The notes: generated by a model not told the origin, from the letters alone. A stretch of 64,000 nucleotides of DNA from Phytoseiulus persimilis (GCA_037576195.1 JAQZDE010000044.1:1-64000), one strand, 5' to 3'; numbered from the stretch's first letter, positions 14,352 to 25,960 are shown. Made by a program: numbers and translations.

Positions 14352-16219
14352 ATGGACAAATGTGCGGGGAACATCCCTGAACGAGATCCGTTGGAATTTC
14401 TGAAGTTATTCTCTCACATTCAGGTGGTCGTTGTTCATCGTTCGTCCGAGCCGGTTGAGTGCAAAGCACGGCCGAAACAACCTGCTCCGCCGAGAGTTGT
14501 GCCCCTCGTAAAACGCGCTGATGCCGGCTCTAGTTCAGAAATCGTGTACGAAGGCTCTGGCTCTTCGTCGACTGGTTAGGATAACAAGAACATTTCTGCG
14601 TAGGCATCACTTCCTCTCATTGAAGTCCGCCCGGGGCTCGCAGATTTCAACCAATTCAACGTCGTTCGCTTCATTGCAGCAATCCTCGAAATTCCTTCAC
14701 TTGGAGATGAGCTTCTCAACGGGTCAGATACCTCGTCGAAAGAAGTAGTCATCAACGGCCGCACTTATTCGATTCAGAACATAGCTGGCCAACACATGTT
14801 CGTCGATGTCCTCACCCAACAGAAACTGTTACCGGTCCAGCAAGGGGGCGAACTAACGTTGATAGACGTTATAGAAGAGCAGAATGAAGATGCAGAGATC
14901 GATAAAACCATAGAGGTTCGTCGGTAGCTTGTGGAAGAGAGAGCAATGTTGCATAAACTCGCATCTTCATTGACCGATGGTCTTCTTCCAGCCCGACGAT
15001 TTCATCGACATGGAAACTAACGCTACACACATTGATGTCATTCGTCCGTCGCCAGAGATGCAGGATACCTCATCACCCTCGGGAGTGTCAAACGACAGCT
15101 CTTTCAACCAGAAAACGAAGGAATTCGTACACTGCCAATTTTGCCAGGCAACATTTAGTAAGCGGAGCAACTTTTACCGACATTTGCGCCGAGCTCATGA
15201 AACCGACAGCAATCAGTTCCGAGTGAAACCGCAGGGAGACAAAGGCAAATGCCCGGAATGCGAGTCGCGTTTCTTCTCGCGTCATGAGCTGTTGCTCCAC
15301 TTGGCTCACAAGCATGCGCAGGAAGTAGTACTATTCAATTTGACGTTCACGACAAAAGAGTCGTATGTGCGATGGCTCGACGATGTCAAGGTAACGGCTA
15401 AAACCTATCGGAACTCTCTTATTGGCATAATATTGAGTGCTCGACGGAGCTCTTCTCCACCACTCGTATCCATGTATTAGAGCTAGCTTGGAGTGCGATA
15501 GTTTCGTCAAGTTGCCTTCCGTTATCCTGAAGGGCGCCTTTGAATCATATTGCAGGTTCAATACACGACTAGTTATGTAGCGCACAACGGGGGCCGAAAA
15601 TCACTGGACGGTCGGATCGGTCGGATATACCACTGCAGCCATGAATTCATGAGCTACAAAATGCGCCAGGCTGAGACAACGGATCGGAGTGAGCTGACGA
15701 TGCGCTCAAGAAGGTCTGTTGCGAACAAAGTAGCCTACTGTACGGCCCATATCCGGGTCTTTACCGACGAGAAAGGCATTCTCTACGTGACTGGTTCGCC
15801 GACCCACATCAACCACGAAATCGATCCTGACAACCTCAGCGGAGCCAGAGTCAACTTACCCTCCAGTGAAACTCTACCGGGCTATCGAAACGTTTTTAGA
15901 AACTGCTCCGATGGCCTGCCATCTCAGACGAAGACGACGATCCACACCCTAATATCGAAGTGAGTAACGACGCTGTCCATCCAATTCGATGCATGTGCTG
16001 TCGTGCGTTCGCGTGCGTTCACTGACGATCGCTCCTTGAATTCTACATGCATTACATTCGTTTATTTCGACTTTCAGAGCGGAAGAACTGAAAGCATTCT
16101 TGCAGCACAAACCCGTCTCAGAAAATGTGCTCATGGCGATTCAGCGGTCTCTGAGTTCCATCTATAGAGCGGTATCGACGTATAAATGCCGATCGGCCGT
16201 TTCGGATGCTTTAGGCTAA
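14352..16219 (+). CDS. C2H2 zinc-finger protein with FAR1/FLYWCH-like domain
   Basis: Five exons (14352-14574, 14680-14915, 14992-15390, 15556-15959, 16078-16219) with GT-AG, phase-matched junctions give 467 residues. Residues 1-200 are acidic and low in motifs. Two C2H2 fingers follow: C201, C204, H217, H222, and C240, C243, H256, H259 or H261. Exon 4 (287-420) holds a Cys/His-spaced fold with YHC (313), YCTAHI (348) and THINH (370-373). It resembles the DNA-binding domain of FAR1/MULE-derived proteins and the FLYWCH/WRKY-GCM group. A nuclear DNA-binding role is inferred. This combination is known in transposon-derived arthropod proteins, so the gene may be a domesticated transposase part, but no catalytic core is present. 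An AATAAA overlaps the stop codon. The specific function is unknown. Confidence 0.8.
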
Positions 16220-16223
16220 TAAA
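16218..16223 (+). promoter_or_regulatory. AATAAA polyadenylation signal overlapping the stop codon
   Basis: The TAA stop of the zinc-finger gene is followed by TAAAG, so the hexamer AATAAA starts inside the stop codon. If it is used, the 3' UTR would be only about 10-30 nt. A later signal could exist but was not seen. Confidence 0.45.
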
Positions 16224-17506
16224 GGGATAATTGATCGGATCTTAATCGTACGATGGGTCTAAATCAGTAGCTCTTCAACCACTCCCCTGCCTGGGGACTC
16301 AGGCCGGTCGCCGCGCTCATGTGGACGGAATATGCTACAGACACTCTTCGATGGGGCGAAAAATCAAACATCGTGCTGCGAGGCGCAAGTCCGCGTCCTG
16401 AAACTGGGTCTATTTTCATCGGCAGGTCAACCACGCCTATCATTGATCCGATCCCACCAACGGTAGGGCGGAAGTGTCACAGTTTCTTGGCCTGATGACG
16501 CTAAGGTGCCACGAAGCCAGTACCCGAATCGACGAAAGGTCGCGAAGGCGGCTGGTATCTCTCGTGTTCCCCAGTTCAACGCGAGAGAACGCGCTGAAAT
16601 TTCTAACCCTGCCCCCCTGATTCAGCGTCGAGCACTGAACTCGCTTCCATCGTCGTCACGCTTGGATCGAGTGCGTCCCGTGCAAGTTTGGCTCTCGACG
16701 ACATCTGCTCACTATAGCTTCACTGAATTCACAACTGATACTGGAATTTTCGGCGATTCGTAACGATTCAAGCGAGAGAAGAGAGCCGTGGGGGGTGGAA
16801 CTCCACCTGAGTCTCCCCATCAAATCCGTTATTCGGAACATCGTTATTGAGTCTCGTGAGATTTCTTGATCAGGGTGTCTTGCGCACGCGAGCGGTCGAC
16901 GACTAGAGTAGTGGACCCCGACAAATCGAACGCGTTCTCTGGACGAATTTCAAGCGCGTAGAACAATGTCTAAGAGGCATTGTCTCTTCTGAACGCATTC
17001 GGTTGATAACGAGAAGGGAACCGAGGGATGGCGCATATACTGACAATATCTCCGCTTTTTCCTGGAATTCCTCCACCACGAAACACCAATAGGAGTTTTC
17101 GACGATACGGTATCACAGAAAAAGGGATCGCTTCCTCCCGATGTCCTCCACTGTGTGAGCTCTGGCGTTCTACGGAAGGTGCGAATGTCGCATCCCGGCC
17201 GTGAAATTCCACTCTCAGTCGAGCGATCAATCCTGGAAGGGTTGAACCAAATTCGGACTCCCAGAGACAGAGTGAGGAATTACAGAGGCAGCCTATGTTT
17301 GGATAGTTGCCTCTGATAGGAAACCAAGCAAATGAAAGTTGGACCAGGCAGTTCCCACTTGCGCTTCCTGTGATGTTTGCTCGTAGCCTTATAGTTCGTC
17401 GTGCTCCTTCCCTCGCCACCGCAAAACAGACAGCTCTTCGACGTTTGGAAACAGAACTGGCGACAACTTGCGCCAGATCTGAATCGCATAATTCCTAGGC
17501 GAGAAT
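16224..17506. other. No supportable gene
   Basis: The longest frame is 149 codons on the minus strand (16970-17419), without a recognised domain. I see nothing functional. Confidence 0.45.
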
Positions 17507-18822
17507 ATGGGCAGGAAAGCCGATGTGATCCGTGAGTTCTTTCGCGACAGGAGCCGGAGGACTCTCGCATCGCACTCCGGTTCTAGCGGAGGCAGAGTGT
17601 AGATAATTTCGAAACCTCGAAGCTCTCTAGGGAATCTTCTTCGTCCTCTAATGAGAGGGAATGAGGCAGAAGCCCAGGCTCATTAGGCTCAACGACCTTG
17701 TTATGAGGCACAAGAGAATGGGGAATGATCCGGGAGAAGCAAGATATTTTGCGGAGGTGACTGATCTTCGAGGTTTTCCAGAGAGCAACGGCATGCTAGA
17801 CGTTTTTCGCAAGAGGCACGACATTGTTTTCAAGGCCCTACGCGTTGAAGCGGGAGACGTTAAAGTGTCGATGAACCTTGTCACCGATTGCATCACGGGA
17901 CTGCCGGATGGAATAGGAGAGTGAGATGCGGAAGGAATATTCAACTTGCATGAGAATTGGAATTCGCTGGTCCAAGAGCCGGAACGCTGGACTTTATCGG
18001 GATTTTTCGGGAAGCTAACGTGAAGGCTTCGATGACAACTTTCATTTTTTGCCGCAAGCCCACTAAGTTCAACGCGCTCATGAAACGTGGAGACAGACAG
18101 GTTCTGCACTTGCTTGACAACTTCTCGTGTCACGGGCATCGCATCATCAGCATTGTGAGTTATTTGTCCCTGACGCCAAACGTCACACGTAAGCTGCGGT
18201 CTTTAGATCGAGCAATTATTGAGGACTTCAAACTGCTGATCAGAGGTGTGACGCTGCGATGCCGGTTGACCCACATCCGTGATAGCGGGTCTGCGAGCGA
18301 GTGAGCTCACAGAAACGATCAGCGGTTACGACGCGATTCAGTGAATTGCTGTGAAAGAACAGATCGCTTGTTGCGTCGTTGTACGGGGTGATGATGAGAT
18401 CGAGGATGATGCGGTGCAGAACTCAATCGTCCGAGAGGTCCAACAATCTTGAGAGAAAGCAGGAGGCAATAATCCTGGTGTCGAAGAAAAACATCGACTC
18501 AAATGATCATGGCTCTCAGTGCCAAGACGGCGAAGAAGACTTGTTCGTTGAGACCGATGGAGACACCGCCGAGGCTGGACATTTGAACAACCCCACTTCA
18601 AGAGAAGCTTTCCGTGCCGTCGAATCCATAGAGTTGTACGCGTACTTGTTATCCGACAGGTTCCGCTGCGATTCCAAAATTGAGTCGGAGAGCTTTGCGT
18701 GGCGTGAAAAATCAAGCGTGCACACTGTGAGTGGACGAGGTCTCTCTTTAAGCTGTCTCGAACTCGAATTCGGCGCGCTCTTTCTCTCCGAATCAAGACC
18801 ACAGCGCGCCTTCGCGTATTGA
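17507..18822 (+). mobile_element. Tigger/pogo-type DNA transposon remnant
   Basis: Transposase pieces lie in family order. KADVIREFFRDRSRRTLA (about 17.51 kb) fits the N-terminal CENP-B-type helix-turn-helix. NGMLDVFRKRHDIVFK (about 17.80 kb) is the second Tc5-type DNA-binding domain. LLDNFSCHG and LDRAIIEDFK carry the second and third catalytic aspartates (about 18116 and 18206). A C-terminal segment with TSREAFRAVESIELYAYLL follows in 18379-18822. The first catalytic block, normally N-x-D-E-T-G-L, reads NLHENWN, so its aspartate is lost. The core between the first and second blocks is shorter than in intact relatives, and the frame changes more than once. The element is dead; terminal repeats were not identified. 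Confidence 0.72.
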
Positions 18823-18902
18823 ATGTCTACAATTGACAGCGCTTCCTGCGCAGCCTCCGAGTTTCCACCGAATCCGTGCAGTGGTCTTTGAGCCCAGAAA
18901 AT

Positions 18903-19643
18903 ATGGAGTCTGTTCCATTCGTTTCATTCGTCAAGGATCGTGTGTCTCATTGTGCCGCGGAAGTTCGAAGGATCGAGAAGAGCGTGGAAATCGCAGAGTC
19001 CCGGCTAGACCGAAGGCGCGGTCTCGAGGCCAGAAAGCGTGCAGCCTTTAAAAACCTCTGCGGAGTGCATGCAGAAGTCGGCGAGCGAGCCCAGTCCCGC
19101 TGGGAAGCGGCGCGTGATCTCCATGCTCGAAGTTGTGCAATCGCGAAGTCTCTGCATCGCCGAGCCGTGACGCGGCTAGATTCTCTTGAGAAATCTTTGG
19201 AAGCTGCGCGACATTCGCTTGAGGTGGCGAACAAAACTCTCAGTTCTCTGCAGAGCTTGACTCCAATGCCTTCGGAAGTTTCCGAGTTAGAAGAGCTTCG
19301 AAACAGCCCAGAAATCAATGAGGCTGAAAGTGAAATGAAGACTTTAGGAAGTGAACGACTCTCGCTTGAGGTTTTCAACGGAGCTCTACACTCTCTGCAA
19401 GATTCTAGGACAGTTCAAGTTCAGCCGGAAGTTCCCAGGAGGGTGCAGCTTGACAAAAGCCTGGCAGTTGCGGCGCTGGGAACTGAGAATGATCATCCAG
19501 GGAGTGCACGACGCTCGCTCGAGGGTTCGAACGAAGCTCCATCCCCACTGCGAGACCCGAGGGCGTCTCAAGTGCCGCAAGAAGTTCCTAAGATATCAGA
19601 GTTTGAAAGCCTGGGAACGGCAGAGCTTGAAACTGAATATTAG
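18903..19643 (+). CDS. Hypothetical coiled-coil protein with 50-residue repeats
   Basis: An open frame of 246 codons from the first ATG. Residues about 10-110 are rich in Arg, Glu and Ala with heptad-like spacing (for example VKDRVSHCAAEVRRIEKSVE), predicting a coiled coil. Residues about 100-246 are tandem units of about 50 residues, each opening with a SLE(V/G) segment followed by a Leu-Gln/Arg-rich stretch. The DNA repeat continues past the stop for one more unit. I do not recognise the protein. It lies just after the Tigger remnant and could be an eroded gene, a fortuitous frame in a minisatellite, or a single-exon gene. No splice evidence was found. Confidence 0.35.
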   Translation: MESVPFVSFVKDRVSHCAAEVRRIEKSVEIAESRLDRRRGLEARKRAAFKNLCGVHAEVGERAQSRWEAARDLHARSCAIAKSLHRRAVTRLDSLEKSLEAARHSLEVANKTLSSLQSLTPMPSEVSELEELRNSPEINEAESEMKTLGSERLSLEVFNGALHSLQDSRTVQVQPEVPRRVQLDKSLAVAALGTENDHPGSARRSLEGSNEAPSPLRDPRASQVPQEVPKISEFESLGTAELETEY

Positions 19644-19740
19644 CCATCAGAAACTGCACCACATTCGCTAGACGTTGTGGAGAATGCCCGTCTGCAAGAT
19701 TCGAGGAAGGCCCAATTCTCGCCCGGCGGAGCAGAGCCTG
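19209..19740 (+). repeat. Imperfect ~150-bp tandem repeat, about 3.5 units
   Basis: Units begin near 19209, 19356, 19509 and 19659 (spacing 147, 153 and 150 bp). Each starts with CGAC(A/G/T)(T/C)TCGCT(T/C)GAGG or a close variant, followed later by CTGC(A/G)AGA-like sequence. All observed steps are multiples of three, which keeps the frame of the overlapping ORF open through three units. Confidence 0.6.
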
Positions 19741-21769
19741 GGAGTTTCCAGTCGCGGAGCGGATCCCCCGGATGGGGTTGATACCAGGGATTGAATGCTG
19801 TCGGAGAAAAAATGTTGTTAATCGAATGAATTGTTGATCGTGCTGCGTAAGCAAAGATCTGTCAGGAATAAACTTGAACCTGCGTACATGGAGGACGGGT
19901 TTTGCTGACAGCGGACTAACAATCAGACAGTTTTGATCTCCCAGACGACGGATCAACAACTGGACTCTGCTTCAGCTATTTACCGAAGTGCTCTCCCACT
20001 GACTGTGTGATGAGAAGTTCCCGCTTGCAAGGTGTAACTGCTACGAGATGCGGCCGCGATACATCTTCGCAAGTGGGCGACTCTGTGTACGCTACATTAA
20101 AGGACTCCGTGTACGCTACCTTAGGGTACTCCGTGCTCGGCATACATAGAGGCCCGGGCTGCTCTTCTACTGGGGCGGAAATGGTTTCAAGGATTATGAA
20201 TTCCGGGCATGAACTGCCTGCGCCCCATTAAATGGACCAGTGCTCTCAACTTAAGGGCATCTATCTGGGGGCACACGACACCCTACGCTTTTCGAACAAA
20301 ATTGTATGGCTCCAACGAAAATCTGTCAGCCTGCCCGTGCATCCCTGAGCTAGGTACCGAGTCCAAGATTGTAAGAACCAGCAGAATCGTTTCGGATAAA
20401 CTTGCAAACTCATCGCGCGACCAAAAGTTCTCTGAGACCTCAACAGGCTTGCGCCCGTTCTGTTATGCAGCACTCGACGCTCAGGATCGGGAGAATGGGT
20501 GATGTCCAGCAGCAGTTATTGCAAGAAACGATCTGTCCTCATCCCCCAAGAGTGCGTCGCTCCCATAATCCGCGCTCAGCGGTCGCGAAATTTCCAAGCG
20601 GAGAGATGCGGGCAAACCGAGTCCTCGTGAGTGGTGCGCGGGACTGAGGAGAACCAGTGGAACACAGAGCCCCTGGATGACTACTAAGCGGCCAGCTGTG
20701 GGGTCACGCTCGAGAACTGCAGTTCACTACGGCTCAGACCTGACTCCCGTTTGAGAACCTCTTAGGGTGAGACTCGGCCAGTCCTAGGGATGCTCTCATC
20801 CTTAACTCCATCGTGTTATTCTACCTTCCCCAGTCTTTCGACGTATCCAACCCATGGTGCGGAGCCTCCAGCGCGGTCGTATGTCGGTCTTTGGTAGCGG
20901 GATTCTGAGATATCTTCCATGACGGAATTCTCGCGAGGAGATTGGCAACCGCTCGGACTATTATTGAAGCGAGAGCGTGAGCGTCAGGCCAAGCCGTCGG
21001 TGGGAAGTCCTGACGCTTCCCTCCTTCTGACTCTTGACTGGACACTCGCCGCACGATTGCGGCACCGCGTATCCTCAGAGAGGCCGCAAAAGGGTGCGCT
21101 TGTCTGGTCGAGAATAGGTCTCGCGTTCTCCCACGAAATAGTTTCCACAAGCTTGGAATGCTCTGATAGATGAATTTTACGCTCAAACGGACTCCCGGGC
21201 GAGCGAGATCGAGTACCTGGTAGGGTTCTTATGACGGGCTTGGATCACAAAGCGATGGAGCGTGCCCCCTGAACTCGTATTGCATGCTATAGACAACAGC
21301 TATTTCGAGTGAACTTGAGAGTGGTCCCCTCCGTCCCGTTATACTACTTCGCGGGCCTCACGAAAATCGGGAGCACAGCAGTGTCTGCAGACTCCAGTCT
21401 CCTGAGCAAGGTTTCCACGGATTTTCCTGACGTAGATCTGGGAGGGTGACGTCCCTTCCCACATTATATTATATCTACAGGAGGCTCGAGTCGGTGGATC
21501 TTTCCGATCCGGGCTCTTCTTCTGGCTCTCGAACACCCCAGAGATCGACAAAGGTATTCGTAATACGGTTTTGGCAATGAGAATGGGCCTCGGAAGAAAC
21601 GTCATCGAATCGATCTGTGAAGGCGCTGGTACGCCAAACTATGGCAGTCGCAAAATCCGAACCTTCCAGAATAGGTTCGGTAGAATCGGCAAGGAAGAAA
21701 GTAACTCCGACACGAGCCTGACGACCAGAGAGAAGTTCCCGGTTCAGGCTGATCTCGCCCTCGGACTCA
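19741..21769. other. No supportable gene
   Basis: Only short frames without domains. A small tandem repeat sits at 20079-20143, listed separately. The stretch before 21770 may contain the eroded endonuclease part of the LINE that follows, but I cannot recognise it. Confidence 0.4.
20079..20143 (+). repeat. 24-bp tandem repeat, 2.7 units
   Basis: Two 24-bp units containing GACTC(T/C)GTGTACGCTAC plus a partial third unit (TACTCCGTGCTCGGCAT) follow directly. The two full units differ at only a few positions. Confidence 0.6.
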
Positions 21770-24700
21770 CTTCCTAGGCGGCTGAAAGTATGGTCTTATC
21801 TAGGGATTTCCTCTGTAGACTCCGAAAAGTATGGTCAGAGCACGCGAGCCTGCAGACGAGAACAAAATCGTGCATGGAGAAAAGCGGCTCTAACCGAAGA
21901 GGTAGTGGTAGAAGCGAGACAACGATACAGAACTGCTCAAGAGGCAGTTCGTACCGAAGTCAATCAGTTGCTGCACATTCGAGTTCGAAGAATACATGAT
22001 AGAATAACGAAAGCACCCACACAAGCCAGATTTCCTGACCAAAAGAGTTTTCCTGGAACTACATAAAAATAACGAGAGAAAAAATGTAGAAGGACTACGA
22101 GTAGTGGATGAAAGCGGTAGCATGTTCCAAGCTCAGGATATGAAAAGCCATCTCACGAAAGTAGCTAACACCCTTCTAGGAGCGGCGGGAGATAGATACG
22201 AAACTATTAAGTGCACATTTCTCCTGAGACCCCCGGTAGCACTCCTCGTGACTGAATATGAGGGAAAAGCCACCCTGGCCAAAATATCGGCACCGGACAA
22301 GATATCGGCTAGAATCCTCAAAGAGTCGGAGGATGTTGGATATGGATATACAGGGTGTGTCCTCTAAGCTGCAACATTTCCGTGGCCTTTCTGTGGTGTT
22401 TTGGGCTGTATTTCGGTCAAATTTTATCCGATGTGGGAATTTTTTTTTTTGATCGAAAGCTCTTGAAGAGACGCATCTTCAAGATCTTCTTCTTCGCTTC
22501 ATTATTTTTGATCATCAGATCAGTGTTGAGTTTTCCAGAGCCTGTCGAAGTTTTCCTCAATTCAATCCATGGTCCCTAAAAGAACTAACCAGGAAATCGC
22601 CGATTGTCAACCGATTTCGGAAATTAAAAAACGGAAAGATTCCCCTCGATCCCAGCTACAAAACGCTCGCAAGAACGGAAGAAGAAGGATCGGTTGCGAA
22701 CCGGAGGAACGGTATTCAATACGAGATACCCCAAAATTGAGCCTCCCGGACCCCCTGCCGACCCCTCCCGTAAAGAACTGCCTGTAACTCCTCAGGGGAG
22801 CCGATTTCGGAAATTTCACTGATGGCAAAAGTTTCTCATTTTGAGCCAAACTACCCGGAAACGAAGTCACCGAGTCAATCCGATAACTTTTTTTTTCCAC
22901 CTCAAAAGTCACTGGGCGCTCATCTCATGACTTTTGAGGTGGAAAAAAAAAGTTATCGGATTGACTCGGTGACTTCGCTTCCCTGAGGAGTTACCGGCAG
23001 TTCTTAACGGGAGGGGTCGGCAGGGGGTCCGGGAGGCTCAATTTTGGGGTATCTCGTATTGAATACCGTTATTCCGGTTCGCAACCGATCCGCGCGTTCT
23101 TGCGAGCGTTTTGTAGCTGGGATCGAGGGGAATCTTTCCGTTTTTTAATTTCCGAAACCAGTTCTTTTAGGGACCATGGATTTAATTGAGGAAAACTTCG
23201 ACAGGCTCTGGAAAACTCAACACTGATCTGATGATCAAAAATAATGAAGCGAAAAGATGCGTCTCTTCAAGAGCTTTCGATCAAAAAAAAAATCCCACAT
23301 CGGATGAAATTTGACCGAAATACAGCCCAAAACAGAAAGGCCACGAAAATGTTGCAGCTTAGAGGACACACCCTGTATATTCAATGTATTCAATCTAATT
23401 CTTGGAGGCGTCCACGAAGTGCCGACGGAGTGGAGGAAGGGAAGAATCTCACTACTTGAAAAACCGAACTCAATAAGAGGGAATCTATCCACACACCGAC
23501 CCATAACGGTAGCCGGCGTTACCAGGACGACGTTATATTGGGAAGACATATACAGACATGGGCTGAGAGATACGACCACCTGTCAGAGACGCAGAATGGG
23601 TTCGGAAGAAATCGACGAGGGGAGGATAACATGCTCATCCTGACATCGGCGATATAAACTGCAAGAGACCAGAAGGAGGGCGTCATATCCATATTTTTCG
23701 ATGCCACCAAAGCATACGATGGAATCGATCGGTCCCAGCTATGGCAAACCCTGGAGGAAAAAGAGATGTACACGGCTTTCATTGAGCTCATCCGACACCT
23801 GTACGAAGAAACCTTCATCTTTATAAAGCAAGGGAATCATATCTCAGAGGAGGTACCCGTAACGGTCGGGCTCCGTCAAGGATGTCTTATGTCGCCTATC
23901 CTCTTCAGCTTATACATCGCAGACCTAGAAGAAAAAACTCCTAGAGACGGGGGGTTGGTTGCAGATTTGCGAGAGGAGAAAACTTCTGGGATGTGAGGGG
24001 GAAGAAGTCCGTCACGATTCCTCAGGTGTTACACGCGGACGGCTTGCTCCTCATGTCGAGCAACACAACGGATATGAGAACTCTTCTAGAGGTGACATCC
24101 AGATTCGGGGACGAGGGGTCAATCAGATTTAACCCTCTGAAGCTCGGAGTGATGGTATTCACTCAACCATCCTCATCAGATCATAATCCAGATCGAGAAC
24201 TACAGATACACGGAGAACCAATACCTACGGTCGAATCCCATAAGTACTTGGGGATCGAAATATCGGCCGAAAAATACTACTTATCCCAACACTGGAATAA
24301 ACTGATGGATAAGGCCAACATGGCGATCAAAAGACTCAATGCGAGAACACTTTAGAGCTTCAACAGGATTGAAGTATCCAAAATCCTCTGGAAAGCCACC
24401 ACAATACCACAACTGACGTACCGTAATGAAGTAATCCCCATGCCCAGGAGGCTGAGAAACCTCATCGAAGTCAGGCAAAGGGATGCGGGAAGGTGGGCCA
24501 TGGGCATACCACACTCCACAGTATCAAAGGAGTTTAGCCGGCAAAACTCCCGGGATCCTTCCATAGGTATGAAATGCGCTCGCTGTGGAGCACCGCAAAC
24601 CGACAAACATGTCATTCTGGAATGCGAGGAAGGAAAATACTCCCAGACGGAATTCCCGTACCGACTAGGACTTCACCCTGATTCAACAGCGAGGAGCATG

Positions 24701-24838
24701 AGAAGATCGAAGGATATCCTAAGGCGATGGGACAACAACGAAGATTGATCTGTGAACGGAATACGATTCACACCTGTAATGAAAGGGAACATATATGCAT
24801 ATGTAAGATCCAATAGAATGAGATAGAAAGAAAAAGCA
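21770..24838 (+). mobile_element. Non-LTR retrotransposon (LINE), interrupted and decayed
   Basis: Pieces appear in LINE order: a pre-RT basic region (about 21.78-22.10 kb), VDESGSMFQAQDMKSHL (about 22.1 kb), then after an insertion PTEWRKGRISLLEKPN (about 23.42 kb), an RT palm segment with FFDATKAYDGIDRSQLW (about 23.69 kb) and VTVGLRQGCLMSPILFSLYI (about 23.85 kb). The catalytic box reads LHADGLLL (about 24.03 kb) instead of F/Y-A-D-D. The C terminus has a C-x2-C-x7-H-x4-C knuckle, from CARCGAPQTDKHVILEC. The 3' end is near 24.84 kb. Several stops and frame changes are present and the second catalytic Asp is lost, so it is inactive. The clade is not assigned. Another 3' end of the family lies on the minus strand at 3.5 kb. 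Confidence 0.8.
22351..23375. mobile_element. Giant palindrome with mariner-type ends, inserted in the LINE
   Basis: The ends read CAGGGTGTGTCC and its exact complement, flanked by TA on both sides, which is the hallmark of Tc1/mariner termini and target duplication. The whole element folds on itself: left arm 22351-22911, loop of 16 nt (22912-22927), right arm 22928-23375. The arms are about 95% alike by eye; the right arm lacks about 70 bp found near the left arm's inner end. No transposase frame is visible. The flanking LINE coding sequence resumes on the other side, so it is a later insertion of a non-autonomous fold-back (MITE-like) element. Confidence 0.85.
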
Positions 24839-24899
24839 GGGGGTGGAACCCGGCACGTCCCCAAGTGAGAATTACTACGGGCCCCTTCTAATCCTCCCT

Positions 24900-25960
24900 A
24901 GTTACCAGCGACCGAGGTCGCGTAGCTCACTGCCGTCGGATCGGCTGACGCCTGCTGTCGAGCCGCTGGGTGGCGACCAATATGAGTCTTGAGGATTCGA
25001 TCCTTGTACGAAATGGAACCGGCAGAGATCTCCACTCCTCACGCCCTTCATGGAGCTCACCAGCGTGGGCCCGTCCACCGGCCGAGAACCAGAGGTCGAG
25101 AGCCGCCTGAGCCGCGGAGGAGACAGTTCGGTCACGGAAGCTCTTTGATCCGGGCCAGGTACGCGTCGAAGGAGCCGTGGCCGGTGGGAACCTGTTCGAG
25201 GGAGCATGAGAGAGAGCCGTGCCGCCTGCTGATCCACTTCGCGGTGTTTGGGACACAGCGGCGAGTCAAGCTCCGAGTATCGGTGGGTGGACTTCGTTCA
25301 ATCTTTTTTGCCATGTCGTGATGGTCGCCTACCCGTCGGAGGAGAACCCGTCCCCGGCAGGGAGGCCGTCCATGTTGTTGGCCTCTCGGGATTTGAGAAT
25401 TCTCGCTCTGAGAATGAAGGGGTTCTGCCCCGCCAGGATCTGTAGTCCCAGCGTTTATGCTGTGCGGTTTGCCCGCGAAATGCCGATGCAGAGTGATCGC
25501 TGAGTCCAGGTACTTGGCCGTGCTGGCTTGGGCAATCCGTTCCCCTTCGAGTCTCAAATCGTTGGAGGAAGGCGGGGGCTGCGTCGGTTAAGAAAAATGG
25601 CCAGCGACTTCTAAGGCAACCCGCGCAGGCCTTCGTCCGACATCCAGGATGAGACGGAAGCGAGTATCTCATTCGCATACATTAGCAGGAAGTCGGTATC
25701 CGGCTCCGTGATCAGTGGGTCTAGATGGTCGGCGCAGGCCAAGGTGGCGGAGTTTAGAGGCGGCTGAAGTCTGGAAACCCCGTCGTACGCTGTTTTCCAC
25801 AGTATCGGCCACAGGGTCGAGCCCTACGGGACGCCCGCGTAGAGTCGGGACGTCCGTAATTTTAAGATGTTGCTGCGGTCCCGAAGGTATGAACTCAGAA
25901 CTCGCCTGAGGTATGGGGAAATCTCGGCCTCCTGAAGAGCGTCAGAATCACCTCCTCACA
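24900..25960 (-). mobile_element. R1/I-type LINE reverse-transcriptase remnant
   Basis: Minus-strand frames give the order typical of R1-like elements: LYAGVP-stop-GSTLWPILW, WKTAYDGVSRL, then LACADHLD where the catalytic F-A-D-D box belongs (about 25722-25741), then AIFLNRRSPRLPP and GERIAQASTAKYL further on. The Gln of the G-V-P-Q-G-S motif is a stop and the second catalytic Asp is His. Higher-GC codon use than its surroundings also marks it as foreign. It is a decayed fragment facing the plus-strand LINE tail to tail. Confidence 0.62.

Noticed and set aside
17648-18139. 163-codon minus-strand frame
   Set aside because: Shadow of the Tigger transposase remnant.
19750-19800. Possible second SINE or tRNA-like sequence
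   Set aside because: No acceptable A or B box on either strand.
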